A DNA stretch of 64,000 bases from Polynucleobacter sphagniphilus (GCF_001953355.1 NZ_MPIY01000003.1:124001-188000); one strand, 5' to 3'; counted from the stretch's first letter, positions 24,439 through 36,076 are shown. Program-made: numbers and translations. Notes: generated by a model from the letters alone, not told the origin.

Positions 24439-26684
24439 AATTTCGTTTCCCAATCATTATTATTGATGAGGATTTTCGTTCCGAGAATATTTCCGGATCT
24501 GGTATTCGTGACTTGGCAGAAGCCATTGAGCACGAAGGTATGGAAGTCATTGGTCTGACCAGTTATGGTGACCTGACCTCTTTTGCCCAACAGGCTTCTC
24601 GCGCCTCATCATTCATTGTGTCGATTGATGATGAAGAGTTTGTTTCTGACTCAGAAGACCATGATTTACCGGCACTCAATAATTTACGCGCATTCATTAC
24701 TGAAGTGCGTAAACGCAATGAAGATATTCCAATCTTCTTATATGGTGAGACCCGAACATCACGCCATATGCCAAACGATATTTTGCGCGAGTTGCATGGG
24801 TTCATTCATATGAATGAAGACACCCCTGAATTCGTGGCGCGCCATATTATTCGTGAAGCCAAGGTATATCTCGACTCTTTGGCGCCACCATTTTTTCGAG
24901 CACTCACAAATTACGCTTCAGAAGGCTCTTACTCTTGGCACTGCCCTGGCCACTCCGGCGGCGTTGCTTTCTTAAAGAGCCCTGTGGGGCGGATGTTTCA
25001 TCAATTCTTTGGTGAGAACATGCTCCGCGCTGACGTTTGTAATGCCGTCGAAGAATTAGGACAACTTCTAGATCACACTGGCCCAGTTTTGCAAAGTGAA
25101 CGTAATGCTGCGCGCATCTTTAATGCCGACCATTTATTCTTTGTAACAAACGGAACCTCTACTTCAAACAAGATTGTTTGGCACTCAACCGTTGCTCCTG
25201 GCGATGTTGTGTTAGTTGATCGTAATTGTCATAAGTCAGTCATTCATTCGATCACGATGATGGGCGCGATTCCAATCTTCTTGATGCCGACCCGCAATCA
25301 CCTCGGCATCATTGGCCCCATTCCAAAAGAAGAATTCGAATGGCAGAACATCAAGAAGAAAATAGATGCTAATCCATTTATCAAGGATAAAAATGTAGTG
25401 CCGCGTGTGATGACGCTGACACAAAGCACCTATGACGGTATCGTGTACAACGTCGAAATGATTAAAGAGATGCTTGATGGCAAAGTGGATTCTTTGCATT
25501 TTGATGAGGCATGGTTGCCGCACGCTGCTTTTCATCCATTCTATAAGGATATGCACGCGATTGGCTCTGATCGCAAACGTACCAAGAAAAGTTTAATGTT
25601 TGCCACTCAGTCAACTCATAAGTTGCTGGCAGGGCTCTCACAAGCTTCGCAAGTCTTAGTACAAGATGCTGAAGATACTAAGCTCGATCGAGATTGCTTC
25701 AATGAAGCGTATTTGATGCACACCTCTACCAGCCCGCAGTACGCCATTATTGCTTCATGTGACGTATCGGCTGCCATGATGGAATCTCCTGGAGGCACTA
25801 CCTTGGTTGAGGAGTCGATTGCTGAGGCAATGGACTTCCGCCGCGCGATGCGTGAGGTGGATGATAAGTTTGGAGCAGATTGGTGGTTCAAGGTGTGGGG
25901 TCCGGATCACCTTGCTGAAGAGGGTATTGGTGAGCGTTCTGATTGGGTGCTGGAACCGAATGCTAACTGGCATGACTTTGGCGGCGTGGCCCAAGGCTTT
26001 AATATGCTTGACCCCATTAAAGCAACGGTTGTTACACCTGGCTTAGATATTGAGGGTAACTTTGGCTCGATGGGTATTCCAGCAAGCATTGTGACTAAAT
26101 ACTTGGCTGAGCATGGTGTGATCGTTGAAAAATGCGGTTTGTATTCTTTCTTCATTATGTTCACGATTGGTATTACCAAGGGACGTTGGAATACCTTGGT
26201 AACTGAGTTACAGCAATTTAAAGATCACTTTGATAAGAATGCCCCTCTATGGAAAGTGCTTCCAGAGTTTGTGGCGAAGCATCCGCGCTATGAGCGCGTT
26301 GGTTTGAAGGATATTTGTCAGCAGATTCATGAGTTCTATAAAGGCCGTGATGTAGCCCGCATGACCACTGAGATGTATACCTCAGATATGGTTCCAGCCA
26401 TGATGCCTGCTGAGGCATGGGCAAAGATGGCTCATAAAGAGGTTGACCGCGTACCTTTGGATCAATTGGAGGGGCGTGTTACCGCTATGCTAGTGACGCC
26501 ATATCCTCCAGGTATTCCGTTGCTCATTCCTGGTGAGCGTTTTAACAAACGCATTATTGACTACCTCTACTTTGCGCGTGATTTTAATACCCAGTTTCCT
26601 GGATTTGAAACTGACATTCATGGCTTGGTAAAAGCTGAAGTGGATGGTCACGCCGAGTATTACGTCGATTGTGTGCGTGCTTAG
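24435..26684 (+). CDS. PLP-dependent arginine/lysine/ornithine decarboxylase
   Basis: Receiver-like wing domain; WHCPGHSGGVAF; HFDEAWLPHAAFHPFY; TQSTHKLLAGLSQASQV. Confidence 0.92.
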   Translation: MKFRFPIIIIDEDFRSENISGSGIRDLAEAIEHEGMEVIGLTSYGDLTSFAQQASRASSFIVSIDDEEFVSDSEDHDLPALNNLRAFITEVRKRNEDIPIFLYGETRTSRHMPNDILRELHGFIHMNEDTPEFVARHIIREAKVYLDSLAPPFFRALTNYASEGSYSWHCPGHSGGVAFLKSPVGRMFHQFFGENMLRADVCNAVEELGQLLDHTGPVLQSERNAARIFNADHLFFVTNGTSTSNKIVWHSTVAPGDVVLVDRNCHKSVIHSITMMGAIPIFLMPTRNHLGIIGPIPKEEFEWQNIKKKIDANPFIKDKNVVPRVMTLTQSTYDGIVYNVEMIKEMLDGKVDSLHFDEAWLPHAAFHPFYKDMHAIGSDRKRTKKSLMFATQSTHKLLAGLSQASQVLVQDAEDTKLDRDCFNEAYLMHTSTSPQYAIIASCDVSAAMMESPGGTTLVEESIAEAMDFRRAMREVDDKFGADWWFKVWGPDHLAEEGIGERSDWVLEPNANWHDFGGVAQGFNMLDPIKATVVTPGLDIEGNFGSMGIPASIVTKYLAEHGVIVEKCGLYSFFIMFTIGITKGRWNTLVTELQQFKDHFDKNAPLWKVLPEFVAKHPRYERVGLKDICQQIHEFYKGRDVARMTTEMYTSDMVPAMMPAEAWAKMAHKEVDRVPLDQLEGRVTAMLVTPYPPGIPLLIPGERFNKRIIDYLYFARDFNTQFPGFETDIHGLVKAEVDGHAEYYVDCVRA

Positions 26685-26718
26685 AGTCATTGCATTCTCT
26701 TCGTAGCTGTAATCCCAT

Positions 26719-26755
26719 TAAAAAAGCCCAAGGCAATCACGTCTTGGGCTTTTTT
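26719..26755. terminator. bidirectional terminator between decarboxylase and argH
   Basis: AAAAAAGCCCAAG-gcaatcacgt-CTTGGGCTTTTTT. Confidence 0.85.
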
Positions 26756-26773
26756 CTAAGTGGTTCGAGCGCC

Positions 26774-28192
26774 TTACAAGCTAATGCGCCCCTGCTTAAC
26801 GGCTGCTAGTACTTGACTGGGCGCAGTTCCGCCAGCATGGGCACGGGATTGCACTGAGCCATCAACTGTGAGTAGTGCAAATACATCATCACCCAATAGC
26901 TCTGGGCGATTATCTAGACCACATGCAAACCGAAGTTCAGCAAGACTCAGGTCTGTCAACATGCAGTTTCTGCCAACACAGGCCTTAACAGCGTGAGCAA
27001 CGGCTTCGTGTGCATCGCGAAAGGCTAGTCCCTTCTTAACGAGATAATCAGCTAGGTCGGTAGCGGTAGCAAATCCTTCTTCAGCCGCAGCTTTCATGAC
27101 TGCGGCTTTCACCTCAATATGGGGCACCATGTCGGCAAAAATACGTAAGGTGTCTTGCACGGTATCAACCGCATCAAACAAAGGTTCTTTGTCTTCCTGG
27201 TTGTCTTTGTTGTAGGCAAGGGGCTGACTCTTCATCAGCGTTAATAAAGAGATGAGATCTCCATAGACGCGACCTGTTTTACCGCGTGCGAGCTCTGGTA
27301 CATCTGGATTTTTCTTTTGCGGCATGATGGAGCTACCAGTACAGAAGCGATCTGGTAAATCAATGAAGCCAAAACGCGGGCTCAGCCACAGAACCAATTC
27401 TTCAGATAGACGTGATACGTGCATCATCAATATCGAAGCAAAGGCACAAAACTCAATTGCAAAATCTCGATCCGATACGGCATCGAGTGAGTTATTGCAA
27501 ATGCCATCAAATCCCAAGGCCTGCGCTACTTGCTCGCGGTCAATCGGATAGCTGGTGCCTGCTAATGCCGCTGCACCGAGTGGAAGGCGATTAAAGCGAG
27601 CGCGCAAATCACTTAAGCGGCTTGCATCACGACTAAACATTTCAAAATAGGCCATGAGGTGATGGCCAAAGGTGATAGGTTGCGCTACTTGCAGGTGCGT
27701 ATGTCCTGGCATGATCGTGCCCGCATGTTTTTCAGCAAGATCGAGGAGGGCGGTGCGCAAAGTTTTTAGACTAGTTGCAATTTCGTCTACGCTAGCACGC
27801 AACCACAGGCGTAAATCAGTCGCCACTTGGTCATTGCGTGATCGGCCAGTGTGCAGGCGTTTGCCAGCATCACCCACTAATTCTGTTAAGCGCGCCTCAA
27901 TATTGAGATGAACATCTTCTAGGGCGAGTTGCCAATTGAATTGACCAGCTTCAATTTCAGCCAAAATTTGAGCCATACCACCTTGGATATCAGCCAGATC
28001 CTGGTTGCTAATAATTTTCTGATTCGCTAGCATTTGTGCGTGGGCTAAAGACCCTGCAATGTCAACCAAGGCAAAGCGTTGATCAAAGCCAATGGAGGCG
28101 GTATAACGCTGGACTAATTCAGTGACGGGTTCAGCAAAGCGAGCCGACCAGGCTTGGGCTTTGTTGGCTAAGGAATTTTTAGATGAGCTCAT
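26774..28192 (-). CDS. argH: argininosuccinate lyase
   Basis: [39 protein letters not shown]; start at internal [11 protein letters not shown]. Confidence 0.96.
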   Translation of the reverse strand: MSSSKNSLANKAQAWSARFAEPVTELVQRYTASIGFDQRFALVDIAGSLAHAQMLANQKIISNQDLADIQGGMAQILAEIEAGQFNWQLALEDVHLNIEARLTELVGDAGKRLHTGRSRNDQVATDLRLWLRASVDEIATSLKTLRTALLDLAEKHAGTIMPGHTHLQVAQPITFGHHLMAYFEMFSRDASRLSDLRARFNRLPLGAAALAGTSYPIDREQVAQALGFDGICNNSLDAVSDRDFAIEFCAFASILMMHVSRLSEELVLWLSPRFGFIDLPDRFCTGSSIMPQKKNPDVPELARGKTGRVYGDLISLLTLMKSQPLAYNKDNQEDKEPLFDAVDTVQDTLRIFADMVPHIEVKAAVMKAAAEEGFATATDLADYLVKKGLAFRDAHEAVAHAVKACVGRNCMLTDLSLAELRFACGLDNRPELLGDDVFALLTVDGSVQSRAHAGGTAPSQVLAAVKQGRISL

Positions 28193-28235
28193 AAACACAG
28201 TATATTGGTGTAATTCAATGATCATTTTAAATGCT

Positions 28236-29192
28236 ATGTCGCAAACCCCCGTTTCTCCCCCAAGTCGTCTCGTCATTGCCTCTCGTGAGAGTCGTCTAGC
28301 CATGTGGCAGGCCGAACACGTCCGAGATTGTCTAAAAAGTCTCTATCCTGCATGTGACGTGCAAATTTTGGGGATGACCACCCGTGGCGACCAAATTTTG
28401 GACAAAGCGCTCTCAAAAGTGGGTGGCAAAGGCTTGTTTGTGAAAGAGCTAGAAGCCGCCTTAGAGGATGGTCGCGCCGATTTGGCGGTACATTCCCTCA
28501 AAGATGTCCCAATGATCATGCCTGAGGGCTTTGAACTTGCCTGCGTGATGGCGCGTGAGGATGCCAGGGATGCATTTGTATCAAATGACTATGCCAGCTT
28601 GGAAGATTTACCTGCGGGAGCGGTGGTGGGTACCTCCAGCCTGAGGCGTGAGTCCGTTCTGCGCTCACGTTTCCCTCACTTAAAGATTGAACCCTTGAGG
28701 GGCAATTTAGATACCCGTATGGGTAAATTAGATCGTGGCGAGTATCAAGCCATCATTTTGGCGGCCGCTGGTTTAAAGCGTTTGGGCCTAGAGAGTCGCA
28801 TTAGAGCTTATTTACCTTATGACCCCTATACCCCAGCAGCGGGCCAGGGCGCCCTAGGAATTGAGATGTTGAGCGCACACCCCCAGATCAAGCATTGGCT
28901 TGCTCCCCTCAATGATTTACCTACCTTGTTAGCAGTTTCTGCTGAACGCATGGTTTCCCGTCAATTGGGCGGGTCATGCGAAGTGCCTCTAGCGGCCCAT
29001 GCCACCTGGAATCAAAATCAAATGGAGATTCGTTCTTTTGTGGCTAGCATTGATGGCAAGGCTGCCTGCATGGCACGCTCAAGCGCTATGGTCAAGACCG
29101 TTGCGGATGCTGAGGCATTGGGTTTAGCAGTGGCGCAAGATTTGATCGGACAGGGTGCGGCCAAATTATTGCCCCATGGCTTACCCGGCTAA
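28236..29192 (+). CDS. hemC: hydroxymethylbilane synthase
   Basis: [58 protein letters not shown]. Confidence 0.96.
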   Translation: MSQTPVSPPSRLVIASRESRLAMWQAEHVRDCLKSLYPACDVQILGMTTRGDQILDKALSKVGGKGLFVKELEAALEDGRADLAVHSLKDVPMIMPEGFELACVMAREDARDAFVSNDYASLEDLPAGAVVGTSSLRRESVLRSRFPHLKIEPLRGNLDTRMGKLDRGEYQAIILAAAGLKRLGLESRIRAYLPYDPYTPAAGQGALGIEMLSAHPQIKHWLAPLNDLPTLLAVSAERMVSRQLGGSCEVPLAAHATWNQNQMEIRSFVASIDGKAACMARSSAMVKTVADAEALGLAVAQDLIGQGAAKLLPHGLPG

Positions 29193-29206
29193 ATTAGGCG
29201 TCTCAC

Positions 29207-30013
29207 ATGGGTACTAAAACCATTGTAGTGACCAGGCCAGTAGGGCAGGCTACTCAATTAATAGAAGCGATGCGAGGGCAGTTTCAAGGGGCTACTACTC
29301 AGATCCTATCCCTGCCTTTATTAACGATTGCGCCCAAAGCAAGTAAAGACTTAGGCGATCAAATTCTAGAGGCCTTGCAGGATGCTGATTTAGCTATTTT
29401 TGTGAGTCCAAATGCAATTGATTGTGTCATGCGTTTAATCGGGGGTGGTTGGCAAGCGATATCAAAAGCCATCGTTCCTATTGGAGTAATGGGTGGCAGT
29501 AGTCACGCTGCACTCGTTGATCATGGTATTGGCCATGAAGCTGCGCCTACCCCAATTATTTTTCCTCGACAAAATAAGCAATGGGACTCTGAAGGTTTAT
29601 GGGCAGAACTGCAATTACTCTACCCTCATTGGGTGGGACGTAAGGTGGTGATTTTTAAGGGTGATGGCGGGAGGGATTGGCTGGCCGATACACTAAAGGA
29701 TGCTGGAGCAAGCGTTCAAGCAATCTCTGTCTACACCCGCACCCCTTTGGATATTGAAAGCCCCGCTTGGGCTGCTATTGGTGATTTAGATATGGCGCAG
29801 TCACTCTGGCTTTTAACTTCCTCAGAGGCGGTGCGTTATTTGGGTGCAGCAATCAAATCGCACCTGCATCAGGATTTAGGTGCTGCAACAGCCCTGTGTC
29901 CTCACATTAATATTGCGCAAGCAGCTAAAGACGTCGGTTTTGGTCGGGTGCTAGGATGCGATCCGGGTGATGAAGCTTTGATTGCCGCCAGCAAAAAATG
30001 GCTTAATAATTAA
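29207..30013 (+). CDS. hemD: uroporphyrinogen-III synthase
   Basis: Follows hemC; HemD-like ...LPLLTIAP...LADAGASVQAISVYTRTP... pattern. Confidence 0.88.
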   Translation: MGTKTIVVTRPVGQATQLIEAMRGQFQGATTQILSLPLLTIAPKASKDLGDQILEALQDADLAIFVSPNAIDCVMRLIGGGWQAISKAIVPIGVMGGSSHAALVDHGIGHEAAPTPIIFPRQNKQWDSEGLWAELQLLYPHWVGRKVVIFKGDGGRDWLADTLKDAGASVQAISVYTRTPLDIESPAWAAIGDLDMAQSLWLLTSSEAVRYLGAAIKSHLHQDLGAATALCPHINIAQAAKDVGFGRVLGCDPGDEALIAASKKWLNN

Positions 30014-30033
30014 GCAGCGCCGGTAAAAATACT

Positions 30034-30568
30034 TCACTCACCAGTAGTGGATGCCCCTTTAGCTTGTAAAGGGTCCGCCTTGACCAGACCGGTGTGGCTA
30101 GGGAGGGATACTTTTTTTGGCAGATCCTCCAAAAACAATCTCTTTTTTTCTAGAAAAGCAATTTTACGAAGCGCTTTTTTCTTGGTACTTGTTCGCGACT
30201 TTGCAAACAGTACGGCGCCCAAAGGTTTAGTGCCTAAACGTAAGACAGATTGATTGCTGCCGCTCAAGCTTGGGGTGGGGATGATGCTGCGCGCCATTAC
30301 AAGGGCTTCTCCATTAGCACAGAGTAAAACCTCGCGTATCCGACAGCGCTTGATCTTGAAATGAAAATAGCGACTTTCGTCGCTATTTAGATCTTGTCGA
30401 CCATCGTTTAAAACCAAAACTTCTAGTTTTTTGGTAAATGGCTCGCTCAATTTGTTGAGTTAATGATCCGGTATCACTTAGCCAAGACTGCCACTCGCGT
30501 GGCGCTTGATGAATCCCACCGGAATCGACTCGATTCCAAAAAGAACGGAGGCGACGACGGTGAGTCAA
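30034..30568 (-). pseudogene. ubiC: chorismate--pyruvate lyase (UbiC), homology split over two frames by an apparent +1 nt in a T-run
   Basis: C-terminal part REVLLCANGEALVMARSIIPTPSLSG...LRLGTKPLGAVLF is UbiC-like; N-terminal part WQSWLSDTGSLTQQ is in the neighbouring frame; removing one T from 30451-30453 gives continuous SLTQQLSEPFTKKLEVLVLNDG. Confidence 0.7.
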
Positions 30569-30570
30569 TG

Positions 30571-32118
30571 TTAGCTACCGCTAAAGTTTCTACGTTGACC
30601 ACCTGTTTTTGGTTTCGCAAAACGCGGACCAGCGGATGGACGCGAATCCCCGGAGCGTGCTGGACGTGAGTCAGCAGAACGCGCAGGGCGTGAATCACCG
30701 AAGCGATTGCCTGGACGTGAGTCACCAGCAGGGCGTGGCTCAGATGAGCGCGCTGCAAAATGATTGCCGTCTGAGCGACCACCACCAGAGCGAGACTCTG
30801 AACGTGCGCCTGAACCGTAACGACCGCCACCACCAGAGCGATTGCCACCGCCTGGACGACCGCCACCAGGACGACCACCGCCACCACCAAAACTAGGCTT
30901 GGCTTGTGGCTCAAGGCCGGCAATGACTGAAGCAACAATATCTTGCTGTGTAAAGCGTTCAATGTTCCTGATCTTAGCGCGATCACGATGCTCAACGAGG
31001 GTCACTGCTACTCCGCTACGACCAGCACGTCCCGTTCTACCAATGCGGTGCGTATAGTCTTCAGGCTTCATTGGTAAACCAAAGTTAATCACGTGAGTAA
31101 TACGAGGTACATCAATACCACGAGCAGCTACATCAGTCGCAACTAAAATTTTGGTGTGGCCTTTACGCAGTGACTCAAGGCGACGCATACGCACAGCTTG
31201 AGGCATTGCGCCATGCAGTGCGGTTGCTTCGTAACCATTGGCACGCAATGTATCAGCAATTTTTTCGCTCTCAACTTGAGTGCTAGCAAAGATCACCGCT
31301 TGATCCAAAGTGGCATCTGCCAAAATGTGCTCTAGCAATTTATGCTTGTGTGAGACGCTATCAGCCCAATGCAATTTTTGCTCGATGTTCGCATGTTTCT
31401 CACCTGCGTGAGCTAGTTCAATCCGTTTGGCGTTTGAAGTTAACTCATTTGCCAAAGACATAATCTTTGGTGCAAAAGTGGCAGAGAACATCAAAGTTTG
31501 CGTGCGGCCAGCACAGCGTTTATCAATTGCCTCGAGATCATCAGCAAATCCCATATCGAGCATACGATCGGCTTCATCAATTACGAGTTGTTTTACATCA
31601 TCTAAGCGAATTGCTTTACTGTCGCACAAGTCGAGCAAACGACCTGGGGTTGCAACAACGAGGGATGCACCTTTGATGGCCTGAATTTGCTTGCCGTAAG
31701 GCATGCCACCCATCACAGTTGCAATGCGAATGCCTTTAAAGCCGCGAACTAAGTTCACCGCATCGGCTGTAACCTGTTGTGCCAATTCACGGGTAGGGCA
31801 GAGTACCAACACCTTGGGTTGAGCGCGACCTGGAACAGGTGAGTTGTTTGGGTTGTCTTCGATTAGTTGATTAATTAAAGGCAATAAAAAGGCTGCGGTT
31901 TTACCGCTACCGGTTTGACTGCTGACCAATAAGTCACCACCAGCAAGCGCGGCAGGAATAACCTGAGCTTGCACGGCAGTAGCTTGGGTATAACCCAGCT
32001 CAGCAACGTTTTTAAGAAGTGGCGCTGCCAGCTTGAAAGACTGAAAGGCCGTGTCTGTGTTTTTTGAGTCCGTGGACTCGTGATTGGTTTCTTTAGAAAA
32101 AGTCATGCTATTACACAT
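30571..32118 (-). CDS. DEAD-box RNA helicase (RhlE-like) with Gly/Arg/Ser-rich tail
   Basis: SQTGSGKTAAF, VIDEADRMLDMGF, SATF, HRIGRTGR; low-complexity GGGRPGGGR/SRPARSADSRPARSGDSRP tail. Confidence 0.92.
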   Translation of the reverse strand: MCNSMTFSKETNHESTDSKNTDTAFQSFKLAAPLLKNVAELGYTQATAVQAQVIPAALAGGDLLVSSQTGSGKTAAFLLPLINQLIEDNPNNSPVPGRAQPKVLVLCPTRELAQQVTADAVNLVRGFKGIRIATVMGGMPYGKQIQAIKGASLVVATPGRLLDLCDSKAIRLDDVKQLVIDEADRMLDMGFADDLEAIDKRCAGRTQTLMFSATFAPKIMSLANELTSNAKRIELAHAGEKHANIEQKLHWADSVSHKHKLLEHILADATLDQAVIFASTQVESEKIADTLRANGYEATALHGAMPQAVRMRRLESLRKGHTKILVATDVAARGIDVPRITHVINFGLPMKPEDYTHRIGRTGRAGRSGVAVTLVEHRDRAKIRNIERFTQQDIVASVIAGLEPQAKPSFGGGGGRPGGGRPGGGNRSGGGGRYGSGARSESRSGGGRSDGNHFAARSSEPRPAGDSRPGNRFGDSRPARSADSRPARSGDSRPSAGPRFAKPKTGGQRRNFSGS

Positions 32119-32384
32119 CCCCTTTGAGGGATGTCTCCGTATGTTGCACCCATTGTTTTTTATAGGGTGCGATGGTCAAAGGCATCGACCATCAGACAGG
32201 CGGCAGCGCGTTTTTTGAACTTCGGTGTTTATGGCTTCTAAACGGTACGCTGAAATATAGCTGGGGGGCGATGAATCAAATTGCTTTAAAAAAGCCCCTC
32301 ATTATGGCATTTTGAAGCTTGGATTACAAGGGTTATCCTCGATTAATCTGTATTAATTGAAAGAAAGTCCCAAATAGATCAAGA

Positions 32385-33782
32385 TTACTTCAGCCAGCGC
32401 AGCAATCGCTCTGTGCCCTTGCCATAAGGTGGGCGAACTAATTTAGTGGCGCGCAAGAAATTCAGGCCAAACAGTCCTCTTGCCTCCAAAATCGATTTGC
32501 TGTGACTAAAAGTATCGAAGCCCGCTTTGCCATGATAAGCACCCATACCGCTCGCTCCAATGCCTCCAAAAGGCAATTCTTCAACTGCTACATGCAACAG
32601 AGTGTCATTGACAGTGACACCGCCAGAGCGGGTTTCATTGAGGATGCGCTCCATGGCTTTCTGATCTCTTCCGAACCAATATAAGGCAAGAGGATTGGGT
32701 TTGGAATGGATGTAGTTGATTGCAGCGTTGGCATCTTGAGCAATCACAATGGGAAGAATGGGTCCAAACAATTCTTCCTGAAGGGCTGCTGCATCTTGTG
32801 GGGTGTTGAGTAGAGCGACGGGTGTAAATCGTCTAAGGCCGCTAGGATCAGCATCGAGCAGGGTAATCACTTGCGCCCCTCGTTGAACAGCATCATTGAC
32901 TAGGAATTCCCAGCGCTGCAATTGCGAATCATCAATTGGACCTGTTAATTCTTCTGGATTGGAGAAGAGCGCTTTTGCTGCAGCTCGTAACTCTATAATA
33001 AAAACTTCAAGCTGATTTTGTCCAATCAAAATATAGTCTGGAGCAATGCAGGTTTGTCCACCATTAAAAAGCTTGCCATAGATAATGCTTCGGGCTGCAT
33101 CCTTCAAATTGGCTGAGGGATCCACGACTGCTGGAGACTTACCACCCAGCTCCAGAGTAACTGGTGTCAAGCTCTCAGCTGCGGCACGCATCACTTTTTT
33201 CCCAATATTCTCTGAGCCAGTAAAGAAGAGGTGATCAAAAGGTAATTGCGCAAATGCTTCTGCAACTTCGGCATCACCAGTGGTGACGCTAAATTCACTG
33301 GGGTGAAAGTATTCGTTAATGAGGTTAGCCAAAAAGCCGGAGGTGCGCGAACAGCGCTCGGATGGTTTGAGCCAAACGCGATTGCCAGCAGCAAAGGCGG
33401 CAATCGCTGGAATCAAAGCCAATTGAATGGGGTAGTTCCAGGGGCTGATGATGCCTACTACTCCAATAGATTGTTTCATGATCCATGCATATGAGGAACC
33501 CATAGTGAAGGGCGCAGACTTCAGTTCTGGCTTCATCCACTCTTTCAGGTGTTGGCGCGTGTATTTGCACGCTTGGTAAATCATCTGAAATTCTGCCAAG
33601 CTGGTTTCAACCTGATGCCGAACCCCAAAATCAGCGCTCACTGCTTTGCAGATTTTTTCCTCATTGGCCTCAATCATTTTTTGGATGCGAGCAATCCGCT
33701 CCAATCGAACCTCTAAAGTAGGATTGGGCTCTGCATTAAAAGCGGCTTTAATTTCATCAAGTTGGAGCGTCAGGCGATTCAT
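32385..33782 (-). CDS. aldehyde dehydrogenase (coniferyl-aldehyde dehydrogenase-like)
   Basis: VGIISPWNYPIQLALIPAIAAFAAGNRVWLKPSE; VTLELGGKSPAVVD; NGGQTCIAPDYIL. Confidence 0.92.
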   Translation of the reverse strand: MNRLTLQLDEIKAAFNAEPNPTLEVRLERIARIQKMIEANEEKICKAVSADFGVRHQVETSLAEFQMIYQACKYTRQHLKEWMKPELKSAPFTMGSSYAWIMKQSIGVVGIISPWNYPIQLALIPAIAAFAAGNRVWLKPSERCSRTSGFLANLINEYFHPSEFSVTTGDAEVAEAFAQLPFDHLFFTGSENIGKKVMRAAAESLTPVTLELGGKSPAVVDPSANLKDAARSIIYGKLFNGGQTCIAPDYILIGQNQLEVFIIELRAAAKALFSNPEELTGPIDDSQLQRWEFLVNDAVQRGAQVITLLDADPSGLRRFTPVALLNTPQDAAALQEELFGPILPIVIAQDANAAINYIHSKPNPLALYWFGRDQKAMERILNETRSGGVTVNDTLLHVAVEELPFGGIGASGMGAYHGKAGFDTFSHSKSILEARGLFGLNFLRATKLVRPPYGKGTERLLRWLK

Positions 33783-33834
33783 GGGGTTATTTCGGTGTTA
33801 AGCAAACGATTGAATAAGGCATTAGGATAAAGCT

Positions 33835-34407
33835 ATGAACGAGACTATGAATAAAAACGATGCTGTCTTAGAGCGTGCCACCCTAGGTGGGGGCTGTTTT
33901 TGGTGCCTGGAAGCTGTTTATCAGCAAATTACTGGGGTAAAAGCTGTGATTTCAGGCTACGCAGGTGGTGCCAGGCCGAATCCCAGTTATGAATCGGTTT
34001 GTACTGGCGTAACTGGTCACGCTGAAATTGTGGACATCTACTTTGATCCAGGGGTGATTTCGTTTCGGGATTTACTAGAGATCTTTTTTGTGATTCATGA
34101 TCCAACCACGCTCAATTACCAAGGCCATGATCGGGGTACACAGTATCGTTCTGTGATCTTTACGCACAGTGAAGCGCAATATCAAATTGCACATGAAGTG
34201 GTCAAAGAATTAGATGCTTCCGGAATCTATGCAACTCCAGTCGTTACTCAAATAGATGCGGCACCCACTATTTATCCTGCTGAGGACTACCATCAGGATT
34301 ATTTCCGTCAAAACCCAGGTCAGGGTTACTGCATGGCAGTTGTAGCGCCAAAGTTGGCAAAATTTAGAGCGAAATTTAAAGCCTTAATAGTGCCAGAGTT
34401 TCAATAA
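33835..34407 (+). CDS. msrA: peptide-methionine (S)-S-oxide reductase
   Basis: ATLGGGCFWCLEAVYQ...GYAGG...NPSYESVCTGVTGHAE; EDYHQDYF. Confidence 0.97.
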   Translation: MNETMNKNDAVLERATLGGGCFWCLEAVYQQITGVKAVISGYAGGARPNPSYESVCTGVTGHAEIVDIYFDPGVISFRDLLEIFFVIHDPTTLNYQGHDRGTQYRSVIFTHSEAQYQIAHEVVKELDASGIYATPVVTQIDAAPTIYPAEDYHQDYFRQNPGQGYCMAVVAPKLAKFRAKFKALIVPEFQ

Positions 34408-34436
34408 GCGCACATCAGCACGAAGCAATTCAAATC

Positions 34437-35072
34437 TCAGGGCGCTAAACGCGTAATCTTCCACTCACCCCCATCGAGTCGGTAGTGGATTCTGTCATGC
34501 AGGCGGGAGGGGCGACCTTGCCAAAATTCAATATCAGTGGGGTGCAAGCGATAGCCTCCCCAATGCTCTGGGCGGGGTGGAGCATCACCAAATTTTTCCT
34601 TTAAACGTTTTTCAGCTTCCTCTAGAAACTCTCGATTCGGAATTTCGGCACTTTGAGGAGATGCCCACGCACCTATTCTGGAGGCAGGTGGGCGGGAGTG
34701 GTAGTAGTCATCACTCTCAGCACTGGTCACACGCTCGACCTTGCCCTTAATACGAACCTGACGCTCTAATTCATGCCAATGAAACAGGAGGGCTGCCTGG
34801 GGACGGACTGCCAATTCTTTACCTTTTTGGCTTTCGTAATTGGTGAAAAAGGTAAATCCATTCTGATCAGCCCCTTTTAGTAAGACAATACGGGCTGAGG
34901 GATTCCCCATTGCATCCGCAGTTGCAAGCGTCATTGAGTTGGGCTCTGGGCATTGTGCCTTGATTGCTTGGTCAAACCAGAGTTGAAAAAGGAGCAGCGG
35001 ATCGGCTGATACTTCAGTTTCTGAGAGCTGACCAAGGGTATAGTTTTTGCGGAGCTGGGCAATGGAGTTCAT
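34437..35072 (-). CDS. pdxH: pyridoxamine 5'-phosphate oxidase
   Basis: [42 protein letters not shown]-term [21 protein letters not shown]...RLAP. Confidence 0.96.
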   Translation of the reverse strand: MNSIAQLRKNYTLGQLSETEVSADPLLLFQLWFDQAIKAQCPEPNSMTLATADAMGNPSARIVLLKGADQNGFTFFTNYESQKGKELAVRPQAALLFHWHELERQVRIKGKVERVTSAESDDYYHSRPPASRIGAWASPQSAEIPNREFLEEAEKRLKEKFGDAPPRPEHWGGYRLHPTDIEFWQGRPSRLHDRIHYRLDGGEWKITRLAP

Positions 35073-35094
35073 TTTTTCAGTATAAAGAGAAGCT

Positions 35095-35844
35095 ATGGCA
35101 GAAGACAATATCGAAGACCGTCGTTTTGGAGGTGTAGGTCGCCTCTATGGCCCAGTGTTACGAGAGCGCTTTCTTAATGCCACGGTAGTAGTTGCCGGCT
35201 TAGGTGGCGTTGGATCCTGGGCGGCTGAAGCACTTGCCCGAACTGGTATTGGTCATCTGGTATTGATCGACTTTGATCATATCGCTCAGAGCAATACCAA
35301 TCGTCAGTTGCATGCCTTAGAAGGGCAGTATGGCAAAGCAAAAGTCCAGGCAATGAGCGAACGTATGCGTCTCATCAATCCAGATATGAGGATCACGGAG
35401 CACGATGAGTTTTTGGATCCCGAAAACCTAGATCGACTGATTCCGGGCGATGCGTTCATCTTAGATGCCATGGATTCAGTGCAAACTAAAATTGCCTTGG
35501 TGGCTTGGGCGGTAAAAAATAATCGTGCTTTAGTCATGTGCGGCGCAGCTGGGGGAAAAACAGATCCCACCTCCGTGCGCTGTAGTGATCTTTCCAGAAC
35601 TGAGCAAGATGCCTTATTGGCTAAGGTGCGTCAAGAACTCCGCCAAAAGCATGGCTTCTCCCGAGACCTAAAAAAGAAAATGGGTGTGCGCGCTATTTAT
35701 ACACATGAGCCACGTGCAGGAGCGGCTGCGGGTGGTTTAGCATGTTCTGGCTATGGTTCAACCGTAATGGTTACTGCAGCCTGTGGACTTGCGGCGGCTG
35801 CAGAAATACTGAACTTAATCGGTGCATCAGCTGAAATAACCTGA
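35095..35844 (+). CDS. tcdA: tRNA threonylcarbamoyladenosine dehydratase (ThiF/E1-like)
   Basis: [57 protein letters not shown]. Confidence 0.9.
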   Translation: MAEDNIEDRRFGGVGRLYGPVLRERFLNATVVVAGLGGVGSWAAEALARTGIGHLVLIDFDHIAQSNTNRQLHALEGQYGKAKVQAMSERMRLINPDMRITEHDEFLDPENLDRLIPGDAFILDAMDSVQTKIALVAWAVKNNRALVMCGAAGGKTDPTSVRCSDLSRTEQDALLAKVRQELRQKHGFSRDLKKKMGVRAIYTHEPRAGAAAGGLACSGYGSTVMVTAACGLAAAAEILNLIGASAEIT

Positions 35845-36076
35845 AGAAGCAATAATTTATTAAGGGGATTCCCTGTAGGAACTTACTTATTCTGTGGTCA
35901 TCCTCAACTTGAGAATCTTCATCAAAGCCTCTGTTCATCTGCGCTTTGATTTTTAGTAGATCACTTTTTATTCTTTTCATTACTTTAGGCACTTTTATGC
36001 GCTGGTGATTCTGCCAACTCCTCCCTAGACTTTGCTCCGTCGGCACATTAGCCGCGATTAAACAAAGGAGGTCTTT

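Noticed and set aside
30474-30995. Overlapping 173-aa minus ORF and other ORFs in 30474-31057
   Set aside because: Shadow frames of the Gly/Arg/Ser-rich repetitive tail of the RNA helicase; biased composition.
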